Assembly (NCBI GenBank): GCA_003987775.1 | Contig: RXJD01000071.1 | Coordinates: forward strand, 84,365-148,364 | Direction of reading: 5' to 3' | DNA: 64,000 nucleotides | Source of the DNA: Mycobacterium sp. | GTDB lineage: Bacteria > Actinomycetota > Actinomycetes > Mycobacteriales > Mycobacteriaceae | Part shown: positions 36,837 through 44,668 of the stretch, in pieces | Layout of the letters: each line of letters opens with the position of its first letter | Position numbering within the stretch: position 1 is the stretch's first letter | Notes under the pieces: generated by a model | What the model saw: the letters and a program-made list of their open reading frames with translations, nothing else | The model's database searches: none | What the model was told of the DNA's origin: nothing | Made by a program: the position numbers and the translations under genes

Positions 36837-37169
36837 ATGAGGCTGTCGTTTATCGGAATGGGTGTCGCCGCTGGCGCCGCCGCCATGTCTTTGGGTTTGG
36901 GAGCCGGCGTCGCCTCGGCAGACCCGTTCGACGGAGTCGTCAACACCACCTGCACGTACCCGCAGGTGATCGCCGCGCTGAATGCAACCAACCCGGGTGC
37001 CGCGGCGCAGTTCAACTCGTCGCCGATCGCGCAGAGCTACCTGCAGCGGTTCCTGGCTTCGCCGCCGCCCGCCCGGGCGCAGATGGCAGCCCAGCTGCAG
37101 GCTATGCCTGGGGCTGCGCAGTACATCGGCGTTGTCGGTGAAGTCGCCGGAGTCTGCAACAACTACTGA
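36837..37169 (+). CDS. Secreted hemophore-like protein, TB8.4 (Rv1174c) homologue
   Basis: A 110-residue exported protein. Residues 1-28 are the signal peptide (MRLSFIGMGVAAGAAAMSLG) with cleavage after GVASA. The mature part is helical with two cysteines (TTCTYPQVI near the start and VAGVCNNY at the end) expected to pair. Similarity to the M. tuberculosis low-molecular-mass T-cell antigen TB8.4 is strong from memory, and position between fadH and fbiC is the same. The family is annotated as hemophore-related. A strong intrinsic terminator follows 7 bp after the stop. Confidence 0.9.
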   Translation: MRLSFIGMGVAAGAAAMSLGLGAGVASADPFDGVVNTTCTYPQVIAALNATNPGAAAQFNSSPIAQSYLQRFLASPPPARAQMAAQLQAMPGAAQYIGVVGEVAGVCNNY

Positions 37170-37176
37170 GATCGAC

Positions 37177-37243
37177 CCGCGAGCGTAACGCCGCGGCGCT
37201 ACTCCTGCGGGAGTGGCGCCTGCGTTACGCTCGCGGTTTTTTT
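37177..37243 (+). terminator. Intrinsic terminator of the TB8.4-like gene
   Basis: Perfect 15-bp arms (CCGCGAGCGTAACGC at 37177-37191, complement at 37222-37236) enclose a second nested GGCGC/GCGCC stem, and seven T residues follow at 37237-37243. Rho-independent terminators this complete are uncommon in mycobacteria. It acts rightward; no T-run exists on the other strand for fbiC. Confidence 0.88.
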
Positions 37244-37400
37244 GGCGCCTGATCGGTAGCCGCTCAGCGAGCGGCGCGCCCGGCGCACAGTCTGCGGACC
37301 GACTCGACCGCAAGCTCCGCGACGGGTCACGTGGGCTAACCTCAGAGCATCAACCGCCGGCGCGGCACGGTCGCTGCCGGAGTATTCGCTGACGCGCCGG

Positions 37401-39974
37401 CTAGGCGACCAACGTGGCGTACGTCGTCGTGCGCTGACGCGCCGGGCGGCCGATGCCCTCCGCGATCGCGGCCAGCTCGGCCGCCGATTTCGCCGATCCG
37501 TGTTCGGAGCCGGCCATCCGCGAAATGGTCTCCTCCATCAGCGTGCCGCCCAAGTCGTTGGCACCGCCGTTGAGCATGACCTGGGTGCGCTGCACGCCGA
37601 GCTTGACCCAGCTGGTCTGAATGTGCGAGATGCGCCCGTGCAGCATGATTCTGGCCAACGCGTGCACCGCGCGGTTGTCGCGGTGAGTCGGTCCCGGCCG
37701 CGCGGCCCCGGCCAGGTAGAGCGGCGAATTCTGGTGCACGAACGGTAGCGGCACGAACTCGGTGAAACCGCCCGTGCGGTCCTGAATGCCGCGTAGCACG
37801 TTGAGGTGCCCGACCCAGTGCTTCGGAGTGTCGACGTGGCCGTACATCATCGTCGACGACGACCGCAGACCCACTTCATGTGCGGTGGTCACGATTTCCA
37901 CCCACAGCGACGTCGGCAGCTTTCCCTTCGTGAGTACCCACCGCACCTCGTCGTCCAGGATCTCCGCGGCGGTGCCCGGAATGGTGTCCAAGCCCGCCTC
38001 GCGAAGTCCGGTCAGCCAATCGCGGATGCTCAGCCCGCTCTTGGTCACGCCGTTGGCGATCTCCATCGGGGAGAACGCGTGCACGTGCATCGAGGGCACC
38101 CGCGCCTTGACCGCCCGCACCAGATCCGCGTAACCGGTGACCGGCAACTCGGGGTCGATACCGCCCTGCATACAGATCTCGGTGGCCCCCGCGACATGGG
38201 CCTCCCAGGCCCGGTCGGCCACCTCCTGCGCCGACAGGGAATACGCGTCGGCGTCGCCCTTGCGCTGGGCGAACGCGCAGAACCGGCAGCCGGTGTAGCA
38301 GATGTTGGTGAAGTTGATGTTGCGGTTCACCACGTAGGTCACGTCGTCGCCGACCACCTCGCGGCGCAGCGAGTCAGCCAGCGCGGCAACGGCTTCCAGC
38401 GCGGGGCCGTCAGCGGTGGCCAGGGCGAGGTACTCGTCGTCGGTACAGCCGCCCGGGTCGCGCTCGGCCGATCGCAGCGCCGCCAGGACATCGGTGTCGA
38501 TCCGTTCCGGTGCCCGGGAGGCCAGTTCGTGGACACGCGACCGGATGGACTCCCAGTCTCCGAAGGCACTGTCGAGGTCGCTGCGGGCCTCGGTGTTGCG
38601 GCCTTCGGTGTCGATAGCGGCGCCGAGGTCCACCCGGCCCGACGACGCGACCTCGTCGGGTTCCTGCCACGGCAGACCCTGAGGATTGACATCGCGGGCC
38701 AATCCGGTGGCCGGATCGGCAAGTGCCACAACATGTCCGCGTACCCGCGGATCGATCCACGCCGCACCCGCCTGCACATACCTGGGCTGCGCGGTCAGTC
38801 GCTGCACCAGGTCGTACCCGGCCTGCTCGGTGACGGCGGCCAGGTCGTCGAGGGCCGGCCAGGGCCGTTCGGGGTTGACGTGATCGGGTGTCAGCGGCGA
38901 GACGCCACCCCAGTCGTCGACACCGGCCGCGACCAGTGCCAGACATTCGTCGCGGGACACCAGGTTCGGCGGCGCCTGGATGCGCATTGCGGGTCCCAGC
39001 ACCAGCCGGGCCACCGCGACGGTCGCCAGGTAGTCCTCGATGCCGGCGTCGGGCACGTCCGCCATCGCGGTGTGTTCCTTGGCCCGGAAGTTCTGCACGA
39101 TCACTTCCTGAATGTGGCCGAATTCCTTGTGCGACTTGCGAATTGCGTGCAGCGTATCGGCCCGCTCGGCCAGTGTCTCGCCGATTCCCACCAGCAGCCC
39201 CGTGGTGAACGGAATGGACAACCGGCCGGCGTCGGTCAACGCGCGCAACCGCACCGCCGGGTCTTTATCGGGACTGCCGTAATGGGCCAGACCCTTGGTC
39301 TCGAACAACCGCCGTGACGTCGTCTCCAGCATCATTCCCATCGACGGTGCCACCGGCTTGAGACGAGACATCTCCGACCAGGTCATGACGCCGGGGTTCA
39401 GGTGCGGCAGTAATCCGGTCTCTTCGAGCACCCTGATCGCCATCGCCCGCACGTAGGACAGGGTCGAGTCGTAGCCCCGCTCGTCGAGCCATTCGCGGGC
39501 CTGCGACCAGCGGTCCTCGGGACGGTCACCGAGGGTGAACAACGCTTCCTTGCAGCCGAGCTCGGCACCGCGGCGGGCGACATCGAGAATCTCGTCCGGT
39601 TCCATATACATGCCGATGCCCTGGGCGCGCAGCTTGCCCGGGACGGTGACGAACGTGCAGTAGTGGCAGGTGTCCCGGCACAGGTGAGTCACCGGGAGGA
39701 ATACCTTGCGCGAGTAGCTGATCGGCAACCGGCCGTTGGGCCCGCAACGCCCCGCCGATTCCAGGCCGGCGTCCCGGACGCGCGCCGCACTGGCACACAG
39801 GTCGGCCAGGTCGTCGCCGCGTGCCGACATCGCGACGGCAGCCTCGTCGAGGTTCAGCACGACCCCGTCCCGGGCCCGGCGCAACACGCGGCGCAACGCC
39901 GAGCTACTGACTTTGGGTGGCACGACGGGACTGGGCAAAACCGTCGGCTCCGGTGGCCCCGGTGTTACTGGCAC
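37401..39974 (-). CDS. fbiC: FO synthase FbiC (F420 biosynthesis)
   Basis: An 857-residue bifunctional radical-SAM enzyme joining the CofG and CofH activities that make the deazaflavin FO from tyrosine and a pyrimidine. The N-terminal half has [15 protein letters not shown] and the C-terminal half [15 protein letters not shown], each a CxxxCxxC cluster. [13 protein letters not shown] and [16 protein letters not shown] are conserved. GTG at 39974 gives almost exactly the length of M. tuberculosis FbiC; the frame is open further but the extension is not family-like. Next to a PE gene, as fbiC is next to PE12. The Rv1155-like protein at 63421 is a likely F420 user in this window. Confidence 0.96.
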   Translation of the reverse strand: MPVTPGPPEPTVLPSPVVPPKVSSSALRRVLRRARDGVVLNLDEAAVAMSARGDDLADLCASAARVRDAGLESAGRCGPNGRLPISYSRKVFLPVTHLCRDTCHYCTFVTVPGKLRAQGIGMYMEPDEILDVARRGAELGCKEALFTLGDRPEDRWSQAREWLDERGYDSTLSYVRAMAIRVLEETGLLPHLNPGVMTWSEMSRLKPVAPSMGMMLETTSRRLFETKGLAHYGSPDKDPAVRLRALTDAGRLSIPFTTGLLVGIGETLAERADTLHAIRKSHKEFGHIQEVIVQNFRAKEHTAMADVPDAGIEDYLATVAVARLVLGPAMRIQAPPNLVSRDECLALVAAGVDDWGGVSPLTPDHVNPERPWPALDDLAAVTEQAGYDLVQRLTAQPRYVQAGAAWIDPRVRGHVVALADPATGLARDVNPQGLPWQEPDEVASSGRVDLGAAIDTEGRNTEARSDLDSAFGDWESIRSRVHELASRAPERIDTDVLAALRSAERDPGGCTDDEYLALATADGPALEAVAALADSLRREVVGDDVTYVVNRNINFTNICYTGCRFCAFAQRKGDADAYSLSAQEVADRAWEAHVAGATEICMQGGIDPELPVTGYADLVRAVKARVPSMHVHAFSPMEIANGVTKSGLSIRDWLTGLREAGLDTIPGTAAEILDDEVRWVLTKGKLPTSLWVEIVTTAHEVGLRSSSTMMYGHVDTPKHWVGHLNVLRGIQDRTGGFTEFVPLPFVHQNSPLYLAGAARPGPTHRDNRAVHALARIMLHGRISHIQTSWVKLGVQRTQVMLNGGANDLGGTLMEETISRMAGSEHGSAKSAAELAAIAEGIGRPARQRTTTYATLVA

Positions 39975-40247
39975 GTTGGTGTAACTTCCCCGCTCTCCGA
40001 TTTCATCCGCACGTCCCACCCTGTGAGACCGTTCCACGCCGCGAGAATCCTCTGTATCCCCGGTCCCCCGCAACAGTAGCGGCAGGCGGCGGCCGGCACG
40101 CGACTGACTAACGGGGGCGGGGCCCCGGGGGCCATTTGACCAAGTAGCGCAACTACCGGCGGCGATCGGGATAAAATCGGTGCCTGTCCGCCCAGCCTGA
40201 CCATGGCTGGGCATCGTCGACCCGGTATCGAATAGGAGGTGAGTGGG

Positions 40248-41123
40248 ATGTCCTTCATGCACGCGGATCCGGAGGCGCTGAAGGCGGCCGCCTCCAGCAT
40301 TGCCGGCATCGGCTCCGAGATCAGCTCGGCCAACGCGGCGGCGTCACTGCCCACCACCGGCGTGGTGGCCGCCGCCGCGGATCAGGTGTCCGCCCAGGTC
40401 GCGGCGCTCTTCTCGTCGCACGCACAGGGATACCAGCAGCTCAGCTCGCAGATTTCGGCGTTCCACGAGAAGTTCGTCCAGGCCCTGGGCACCAGCGCCG
40501 CGTCCTACGCCAACGCCGAGAGCAGCGCGGCACAGACCCTGGCCAATGCGGTCAATGCCCCGGCTCAGCAACTGCTGGGACACCCGTTGACCGGGCCGGC
40601 AGCGCCGAGTCTGGCCGCGGCGGCCGCCCGGGCGGCGACGCAGGTACAGGGCGTGTTGCAGGGCGTCGGGGCCGGCAACCTGCTGGGCGCGCTGGGCCTG
40701 ACCCCGACCGGCGGTATCGGCAGCGTGGCCGCCACCAGCGCGCTGCTGGGTCCGATGGCCGCGCAGGCGGCACCGGCGGCGGTGATACCCGTGTCGTGGG
40801 CTACGGCCATCGAGAACTTCTACAACTTCGTCGAGCCGTACGTGGCGTACGGCTTCAACCTGGCCTCCTACCTGGTCGGCTGGTTGCCGTACGTGGGGAT
40901 TCTGGCGCCGCAGATCAATTTCTTCTACTACCTCTTCGAGCCGATGGTCCAGGCCGCCCTGTTCAACTCGCTGGATTGGCTGAGTGGAACGATCAGCTTC
41001 AGCCAGGGCCTGGCCAACTTCTGGTCGGTCACGTCGGCGTCGATCAACCAGTTCATCAACACCGAGATCTACTGGTTCCTCAGCTTCTTCCCGCCGCTGC
41101 CACCGTTCCCGCCGCTGCCGTAA
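40248..41123 (+). CDS. PE-family protein with hydrophobic C-terminal domain (PE12 position)
   Basis: A 291-residue PE protein. Residues 1-95 are the PE domain: [20 protein letters not shown], two helices, and the ESX secretion signal YxxxE in [11 protein letters not shown]-like context (ASYANAESS). The rest is not PGRS. It is rich in Trp, Phe, Tyr and Leu ([40 protein letters not shown]) and ends [16 protein letters not shown]. This looks suited to insertion into an outer lipid layer. ATG at 40248 has AGGAGG 8 nt upstream. Divergent from fbiC, as PE12 (Rv1172c) neighbours fbiC. Confidence 0.88.
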   Translation: MSFMHADPEALKAAASSIAGIGSEISSANAAASLPTTGVVAAAADQVSAQVAALFSSHAQGYQQLSSQISAFHEKFVQALGTSAASYANAESSAAQTLANAVNAPAQQLLGHPLTGPAAPSLAAAAARAATQVQGVLQGVGAGNLLGALGLTPTGGIGSVAATSALLGPMAAQAAPAAVIPVSWATAIENFYNFVEPYVAYGFNLASYLVGWLPYVGILAPQINFFYYLFEPMVQAALFNSLDWLSGTISFSQGLANFWSVTSASINQFINTEIYWFLSFFPPLPPFPPLP

Positions 41124-41130
41124 CTCCGGC

Positions 41131-41520
41131 TCACGGATGGGCCCGGCGGCGCCACAGCACCCACACCGGGGGCACCACGCCGAGCACGATCAGCACCAGG
41201 GCCGCGTAGGCCATCACACCCTGGCCCCCCAGGATGATGTCGCCGCCGGGACCACCCAGGCTCGCTACGGCCACGGTGAGCAGCCAGGTCCACAGCGGGA
41301 GCGCGGCCATTCTGGGTGAGGTGGTCCATCGGCTCGCGGCCCACACCAGCGCGGCGTTGACCAGTCCACTGATCAACGCGCTGATCGGGAAGGGAACTGA
41401 GCCGATATAGGAGGGCAGGAGCAACGCCCCGGCCAGCGCGGAGAGCACCCCATCGACGGCCAGCAGCGCCAGGACAACAAAACGTATCGCCGGATCTGTC
41501 GCGCCGGTCTCCTCACTCAA
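41131..41520 (-). CDS. Small integral membrane protein, Rv1171-like
   Basis: About 129 residues with four predicted membrane helices: FVVLALLAVDGVLSALAGAL, ISALISGLVNAALVWAA, LPLWTWLLTVAVASLG and AALVLIVLGVVPPVWVLW. A short basic tail (RRRAHP) ends it. TTG at 41520 starts it after the small ORF at 41544; a GTG at 41592 would add 24 residues but overlaps that ORF in another frame and lacks a ribosome site. Lies downstream of mshB as Rv1171 does. Function unknown; no mycothiol role can be claimed from sequence. Confidence 0.75.
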   Translation of the reverse strand: MSEETGATDPAIRFVVLALLAVDGVLSALAGALLLPSYIGSVPFPISALISGLVNAALVWAASRWTTSPRMAALPLWTWLLTVAVASLGGPGGDIILGGQGVMAYAALVLIVLGVVPPVWVLWRRRAHP

Positions 41521-41543
41521 GACGGCGCGTGGCTGGGTGTCGG

Positions 41544-41651
41544 TCAGGTTGGGACGCTGTCGATCTGCGAGGCGATGGAACCGAGTACCCACTGCAGGCT
41601 GTCGAGTCGGTCCTGCCAGTGCTGCAAGTTAGGGTCCAGATCGGGGTCCAT
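41544..41651 (-). CDS. Small ORF of 35 codons between mshB and the Rv1171-like gene
   Basis: Reads MDPDLDPNLQHWQDRLDSLQ and ends VLGSIASQIDSVPT. ATG at 41651 is preceded by GAGGAAGGAAC at 6 nt, one of the best ribosome sites in the window, and the mshB stop is 44 bp upstream. The peptide is acidic and amphipathic and may form one helix. Good site, operon spacing and a peptide-like composition support expression; no family is known to me. Confidence 0.6.
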   Translation of the reverse strand: MDPDLDPNLQHWQDRLDSLQWVLGSIASQIDSVPT

Positions 41652-41695
41652 GCGCGTTCCTTCCTCTTCCTTTTCGAGGCGGCCTGAGCTAAAGC

Positions 41696-42595
41696 CTAGT
41701 TGTCAGACCCGGTGATGCCCAGACCGGCAAGCAAATCCGTTTCCCACCCGCGTTCGTCGCGCTCCCCCGCCGCACCCGCGACGAGAATGTAGTGCTCGTG
41801 CGAGAGGATAGGCAGGGCAAGGTTATTCGACAGTGCGCAGGCCCGCCCGGTTGCGCCGACAGTGAGCTGGGTGGCGTGCGCGGCGAGCGCGGCGACCTTG
41901 GCTGCGTGCGCGTCCGCACCGGCCTCCACCACGGCGTTGATGTCCTCGTCTGGGAACGTGAAGGGAATGTCCTCGGGCGGCAGTGTCCACTCGGGTCGCA
42001 GGTCTTCGGGGACGAGTGCCCGCAGGCCGGCGGCAATCGCGTTACGGGCCAGGACCGTCCAGTAGAACTTCGGCACCGGCCACGGGTCGCCGGGGAAGTC
42101 CTCCGCGTGGCCGGCCGCGGCCACGGCCGAGGTGGTGATCGCGTGAGTGCGGATGTGGTCCGGATGGCCGTAGCCGCCGTTGGGGTCGTACGTCACCACC
42201 ACGTGCGGGCGCAGCTCACGGATCAGCGCGACCAGGGCGCCGACGGCTTCCCGCTCGTCGGCGTCGACGAATCGGCGCGGGCTGCGCGGCTCGGTGCCGG
42301 CCATGCCGGAATCGCGCCACCGTCCCGCACCACCGAGATACACAGGGCCACGGACGCCCAGCGCGTGCAGCGCGCGGCTGAGTTCGCTGATGCGGTAGCC
42401 ACCGAGTTGGTCGGCATGGTCGACGGCGAGTTGCGCCCACCGGTCCCCGACCACCTCACCCTCCTCACCCAGGGTGCAGGTCACTACGTGCACCTGCGCT
42501 CCGCGCGCGGTGTAATGCGCGATGGTGGCGCCGTTGGCCAGGCTTTCGTCGTCGGGATGTGCATGAACGAACAGCAGCCGCGGCGTCTCAGGCAT
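41696..42595 (-). CDS. mshB: GlcNAc-inositol deacetylase MshB (mycothiol biosynthesis)
   Basis: A 299-residue LmbE-family zinc deacetylase that removes the acetyl group from GlcNAc-Ins in mycothiol synthesis. Zinc ligands His13 and Asp16 are in [14 protein letters not shown]; the third is in [12 protein letters not shown]. Also [13 protein letters not shown]. The ATG at 42595 has no ribosome site, but TAGGGT on the minus strand (42607-42602) ends 7 nt before it, so a leaderless transcript is likely. Divergent from a TetR gene. Confidence 0.95.
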   Translation of the reverse strand: MPETPRLLFVHAHPDDESLANGATIAHYTARGAQVHVVTCTLGEEGEVVGDRWAQLAVDHADQLGGYRISELSRALHALGVRGPVYLGGAGRWRDSGMAGTEPRSPRRFVDADEREAVGALVALIRELRPHVVVTYDPNGGYGHPDHIRTHAITTSAVAAAGHAEDFPGDPWPVPKFYWTVLARNAIAAGLRALVPEDLRPEWTLPPEDIPFTFPDEDINAVVEAGADAHAAKVAALAAHATQLTVGATGRACALSNNLALPILSHEHYILVAGAAGERDERGWETDLLAGLGITGSDN

Positions 42596-42679
42596 GGACG
42601 AACCCTACCGCCGACTGGTCGTCAAGCCGAAAAACCGCCTTCGGCAGCCGATAGGAACGCTTACGGCTACTATCGACCA
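42596..42679. promoter_or_regulatory. Divergent mshB/tetR promoter region, both apparently leaderless
   Basis: On the minus strand TAGGGT (42607-42602) ends 7 nt before mshB ATG. On the plus strand TACTAT (42668-42673) ends 7 nt before the tetR ATG at 42680. Both fit TANNNT with transcription from the start codon. An inverted repeat CGATAG (42649-42654) / CTATCG (42670-42675) covers the tetR -10 and is a likely autoregulatory operator. Confidence 0.6.
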
Positions 42680-43294
42680 ATGCCGCAGGGGACCAAGACC
42701 ACACCCGGCGCCGGCCGCAGCCGGCGGCGCGGCGAAGTTCTCGAACGGGCGCTCTACTCGGCGACTTTGGCCGAGCTGGCCGCGGTCGGGTACGGCGGTC
42801 TGACCATGGAGGGCATTGCGGCACGCGCACACACCGGCAAAGCAGCCCTGTACCGGCGCTGGGCCAGCAAGCATGACCTCGTGCAGGCCGCCATGACACA
42901 CAACGTGCCGCCACTACCGGAGCCACGCCCCGGCCGGTCGACCCGGGAGAACCTGCTGGCGGTTTTCACCGCCCATCGTGATGTGTTGGCGGGCAAGACG
43001 GATTTCCCCGGTCTCGAGATCATCAGTCAGCTGATTCACGAGCCCGAACTGCGCGCGATCTTTGTCGATGCGGTGGTGGTCCCGCGCGTGAAGATCGTCG
43101 AGTCGATTCTGCAGACCGCGGTTCACGACGGTGACATCGATCCGGCGACGATCACCCCGCTGACCGCACGGATCGGGTCGGCCCTGATCAACCAGCACTT
43201 CATGCTCACCGGAACGCCGCCGACCCGCCGCGAACTCGCACTCATCGTCGATACCGTGATACCCCCGAAAGCCTCTGCAACGCGCGTGAATTGA
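42680..43294 (+). CDS. TetR-family regulator
   Basis: A 204-residue TetR protein. The helix-turn-helix region covers about residues 20-62 (VLERALYSATLAELAAVGYG, then MEGIAARAHTGKAALYRRWA). The RRWASKH end of the recognition helix and the C-terminal domain form resemble TetR_C_16-type regulators. ATG at 42680 sits 7 nt after a TACTAT box with no ribosome site. Divergent from mshB and convergent with a PE gene (23 bp). It may control itself and perhaps mshB; ligand unknown. Confidence 0.87.
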   Translation: MPQGTKTTPGAGRSRRRGEVLERALYSATLAELAAVGYGGLTMEGIAARAHTGKAALYRRWASKHDLVQAAMTHNVPPLPEPRPGRSTRENLLAVFTAHRDVLAGKTDFPGLEIISQLIHEPELRAIFVDAVVVPRVKIVESILQTAVHDGDIDPATITPLTARIGSALINQHFMLTGTPPTRRELALIVDTVIPPKASATRVN

Positions 43295-43317
43295 CATGCG
43301 CTGCCGATTCAGGCGTC

Positions 43318-44433
43318 CTAGGTACCGGTGATCAGACCGGCCAGGTCCAGGCCGGCCGCCATGCTCTGATCGAAAGCACCCAGCAGGCCTCCGATCTGGC
43401 CACCGTTGAACGGCTGAGCCGCGGTACCGAGCAACAACCCCGAGTTGAAGTTCACCGGCACCTGCGCCCCGGAGAACAGGTTGAACGCCTGCTGACCGGC
43501 GCCCAGCAACATGTTCCCGACATTGAAGCTGCGGTTGAGGAAGCCGTTCAACGCGCTGTCGGTGTGGAAAACCTGCTGCTCCCAGCCGACCTCGTTGGTC
43601 ACCAGATTCTGGTTGAAGGTGGTCTCGCCGTTCACCAGATTGGTGTTGAAGTTGATCTGGGCGGTTTCTATCTGATGCAGGAAGCTGGCCGGCGAACCCA
43701 ATAGCGACTGCGCGGGCGCGGGAAGCACGCTCAGCAGCGCCTGCCCGGGCGGACTTCCCACGAACAATCCGGCGAAGTTCGCACCGGCCGCCAGGGTTTG
43801 ATCGAATGCGCCCAGCGGGCCACCGATGGCGCCACTGTTGAAAACCTGTGCGGCACTGCCGGTCAACAGGCTCGACGTGAAATTGGCCGGAACTTGAGCG
43901 CCCACAAGCGCGTTGAATGCCTGCTGCCCCGTGCCCACCAACAGATTCCCGGCGTTGAAGCCACGATTGATCACGCCATTGAGCGCGGTGTCGCTGCCGA
44001 AAATGCTTCTTTCCAAGGCGAGTTCGTTGGCTACCAACGCGTTGTTGAACGACAGTTCGTTGGCCACCAGGTTCGAATTGAACGCTATCTGCGCCTGCTC
44101 CAGCTGCTGCATAGGAGATGTCGCCGCGGCAATCGCCTGCAGCGGTGACACATTGGCGGCTTCGGCGCCGGCGAAGGCAGACCCTGCCGATCGCATGGTC
44201 TGTACGAACTGCTCGTGGAACCGCGCGGCCTGGGCGTTGAGAGCCTGGAATGCCTGGCCATGTGCGCCGAAAAGTGCTGATATGGCTGCGGATATCTCGT
44301 CGGCGCCGGCCGGCAGCACCGATGTCGTCGCCGCGGCCGCGGACGATCCGGCCGCGCCGATCGACGAACCGATGCCGGCCAGATCGTTTGCCGCAGATGC
44401 TAGATACTCCGGCATGATGGTCAAAAAGGACAT
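43318..44433 (-). CDS. PE-family protein with a tandemly duplicated C-terminal domain
   Basis: A 371-residue PE protein. Residues 1-95 are the PE domain ([20 protein letters not shown]); the secretion motif is FAGAE, with Phe instead of the usual Tyr. Two repeats of about 105 residues follow: one from [17 protein letters not shown] and one from [17 protein letters not shown]. Each contains a GxGQQAFN motif followed by GAQVPxNF and ends GGLLGAFDQ or GGPLGAFDQ. The same [12 protein letters not shown] unit appears in the PE protein at 44669, so the two are relatives. ATG follows GGGGAGG at 7 nt. Probably surface-exposed via an ESX system. Confidence 0.87.
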   Translation of the reverse strand: MSFLTIMPEYLASAANDLAGIGSSIGAAGSSAAAATTSVLPAGADEISAAISALFGAHGQAFQALNAQAARFHEQFVQTMRSAGSAFAGAEAANVSPLQAIAAATSPMQQLEQAQIAFNSNLVANELSFNNALVANELALERSIFGSDTALNGVINRGFNAGNLLVGTGQQAFNALVGAQVPANFTSSLLTGSAAQVFNSGAIGGPLGAFDQTLAAGANFAGLFVGSPPGQALLSVLPAPAQSLLGSPASFLHQIETAQINFNTNLVNGETTFNQNLVTNEVGWEQQVFHTDSALNGFLNRSFNVGNMLLGAGQQAFNLFSGAQVPVNFNSGLLLGTAAQPFNGGQIGGLLGAFDQSMAAGLDLAGLITGT

Positions 44434-44606
44434 CGAACACCTCCCCGTTCCTGCGCGACGGCCTTCCCCGTTCGGCCGCCTGAATCGCCAGGATGTGCCG
44501 ATCGTAAGCAGATCAGGATTCAGTGCTTAAGCGTTTACTATGAATAGAGCGGTTGCTGCGCCTAACAATTCGTGGCGCGGACATTTATTCGCATTACGCA
44601 CCTTTC

Positions 44607-44645
44607 AAAACCGATCGGCCCGCCACCACAGGTGACGGGCCGATC
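44607..44645 (-). terminator. Intrinsic terminator downstream of the large PE gene
   Basis: Arms GATCGGCCCG (44613-44622) and CGGGCCGATC (44636-44645) pair perfectly over 10 bp with a 13-nt loop. Read leftward the stem is followed by GGTTTT (to 44607). It lies 24 bp after the PE stop, so the next PE gene downstream needs its own promoter in the AT-rich stretch 44440-44600. Confidence 0.72.
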
Positions 44646-44668
44646 AGGGGATGTATTCAGCGCAGCGG

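Noticed and set aside
39975-40247. Extension of fbiC to 40262
   Set aside because: GTG at 39974 gives the normal FbiC length and the extension overlaps the PE promoter and start.
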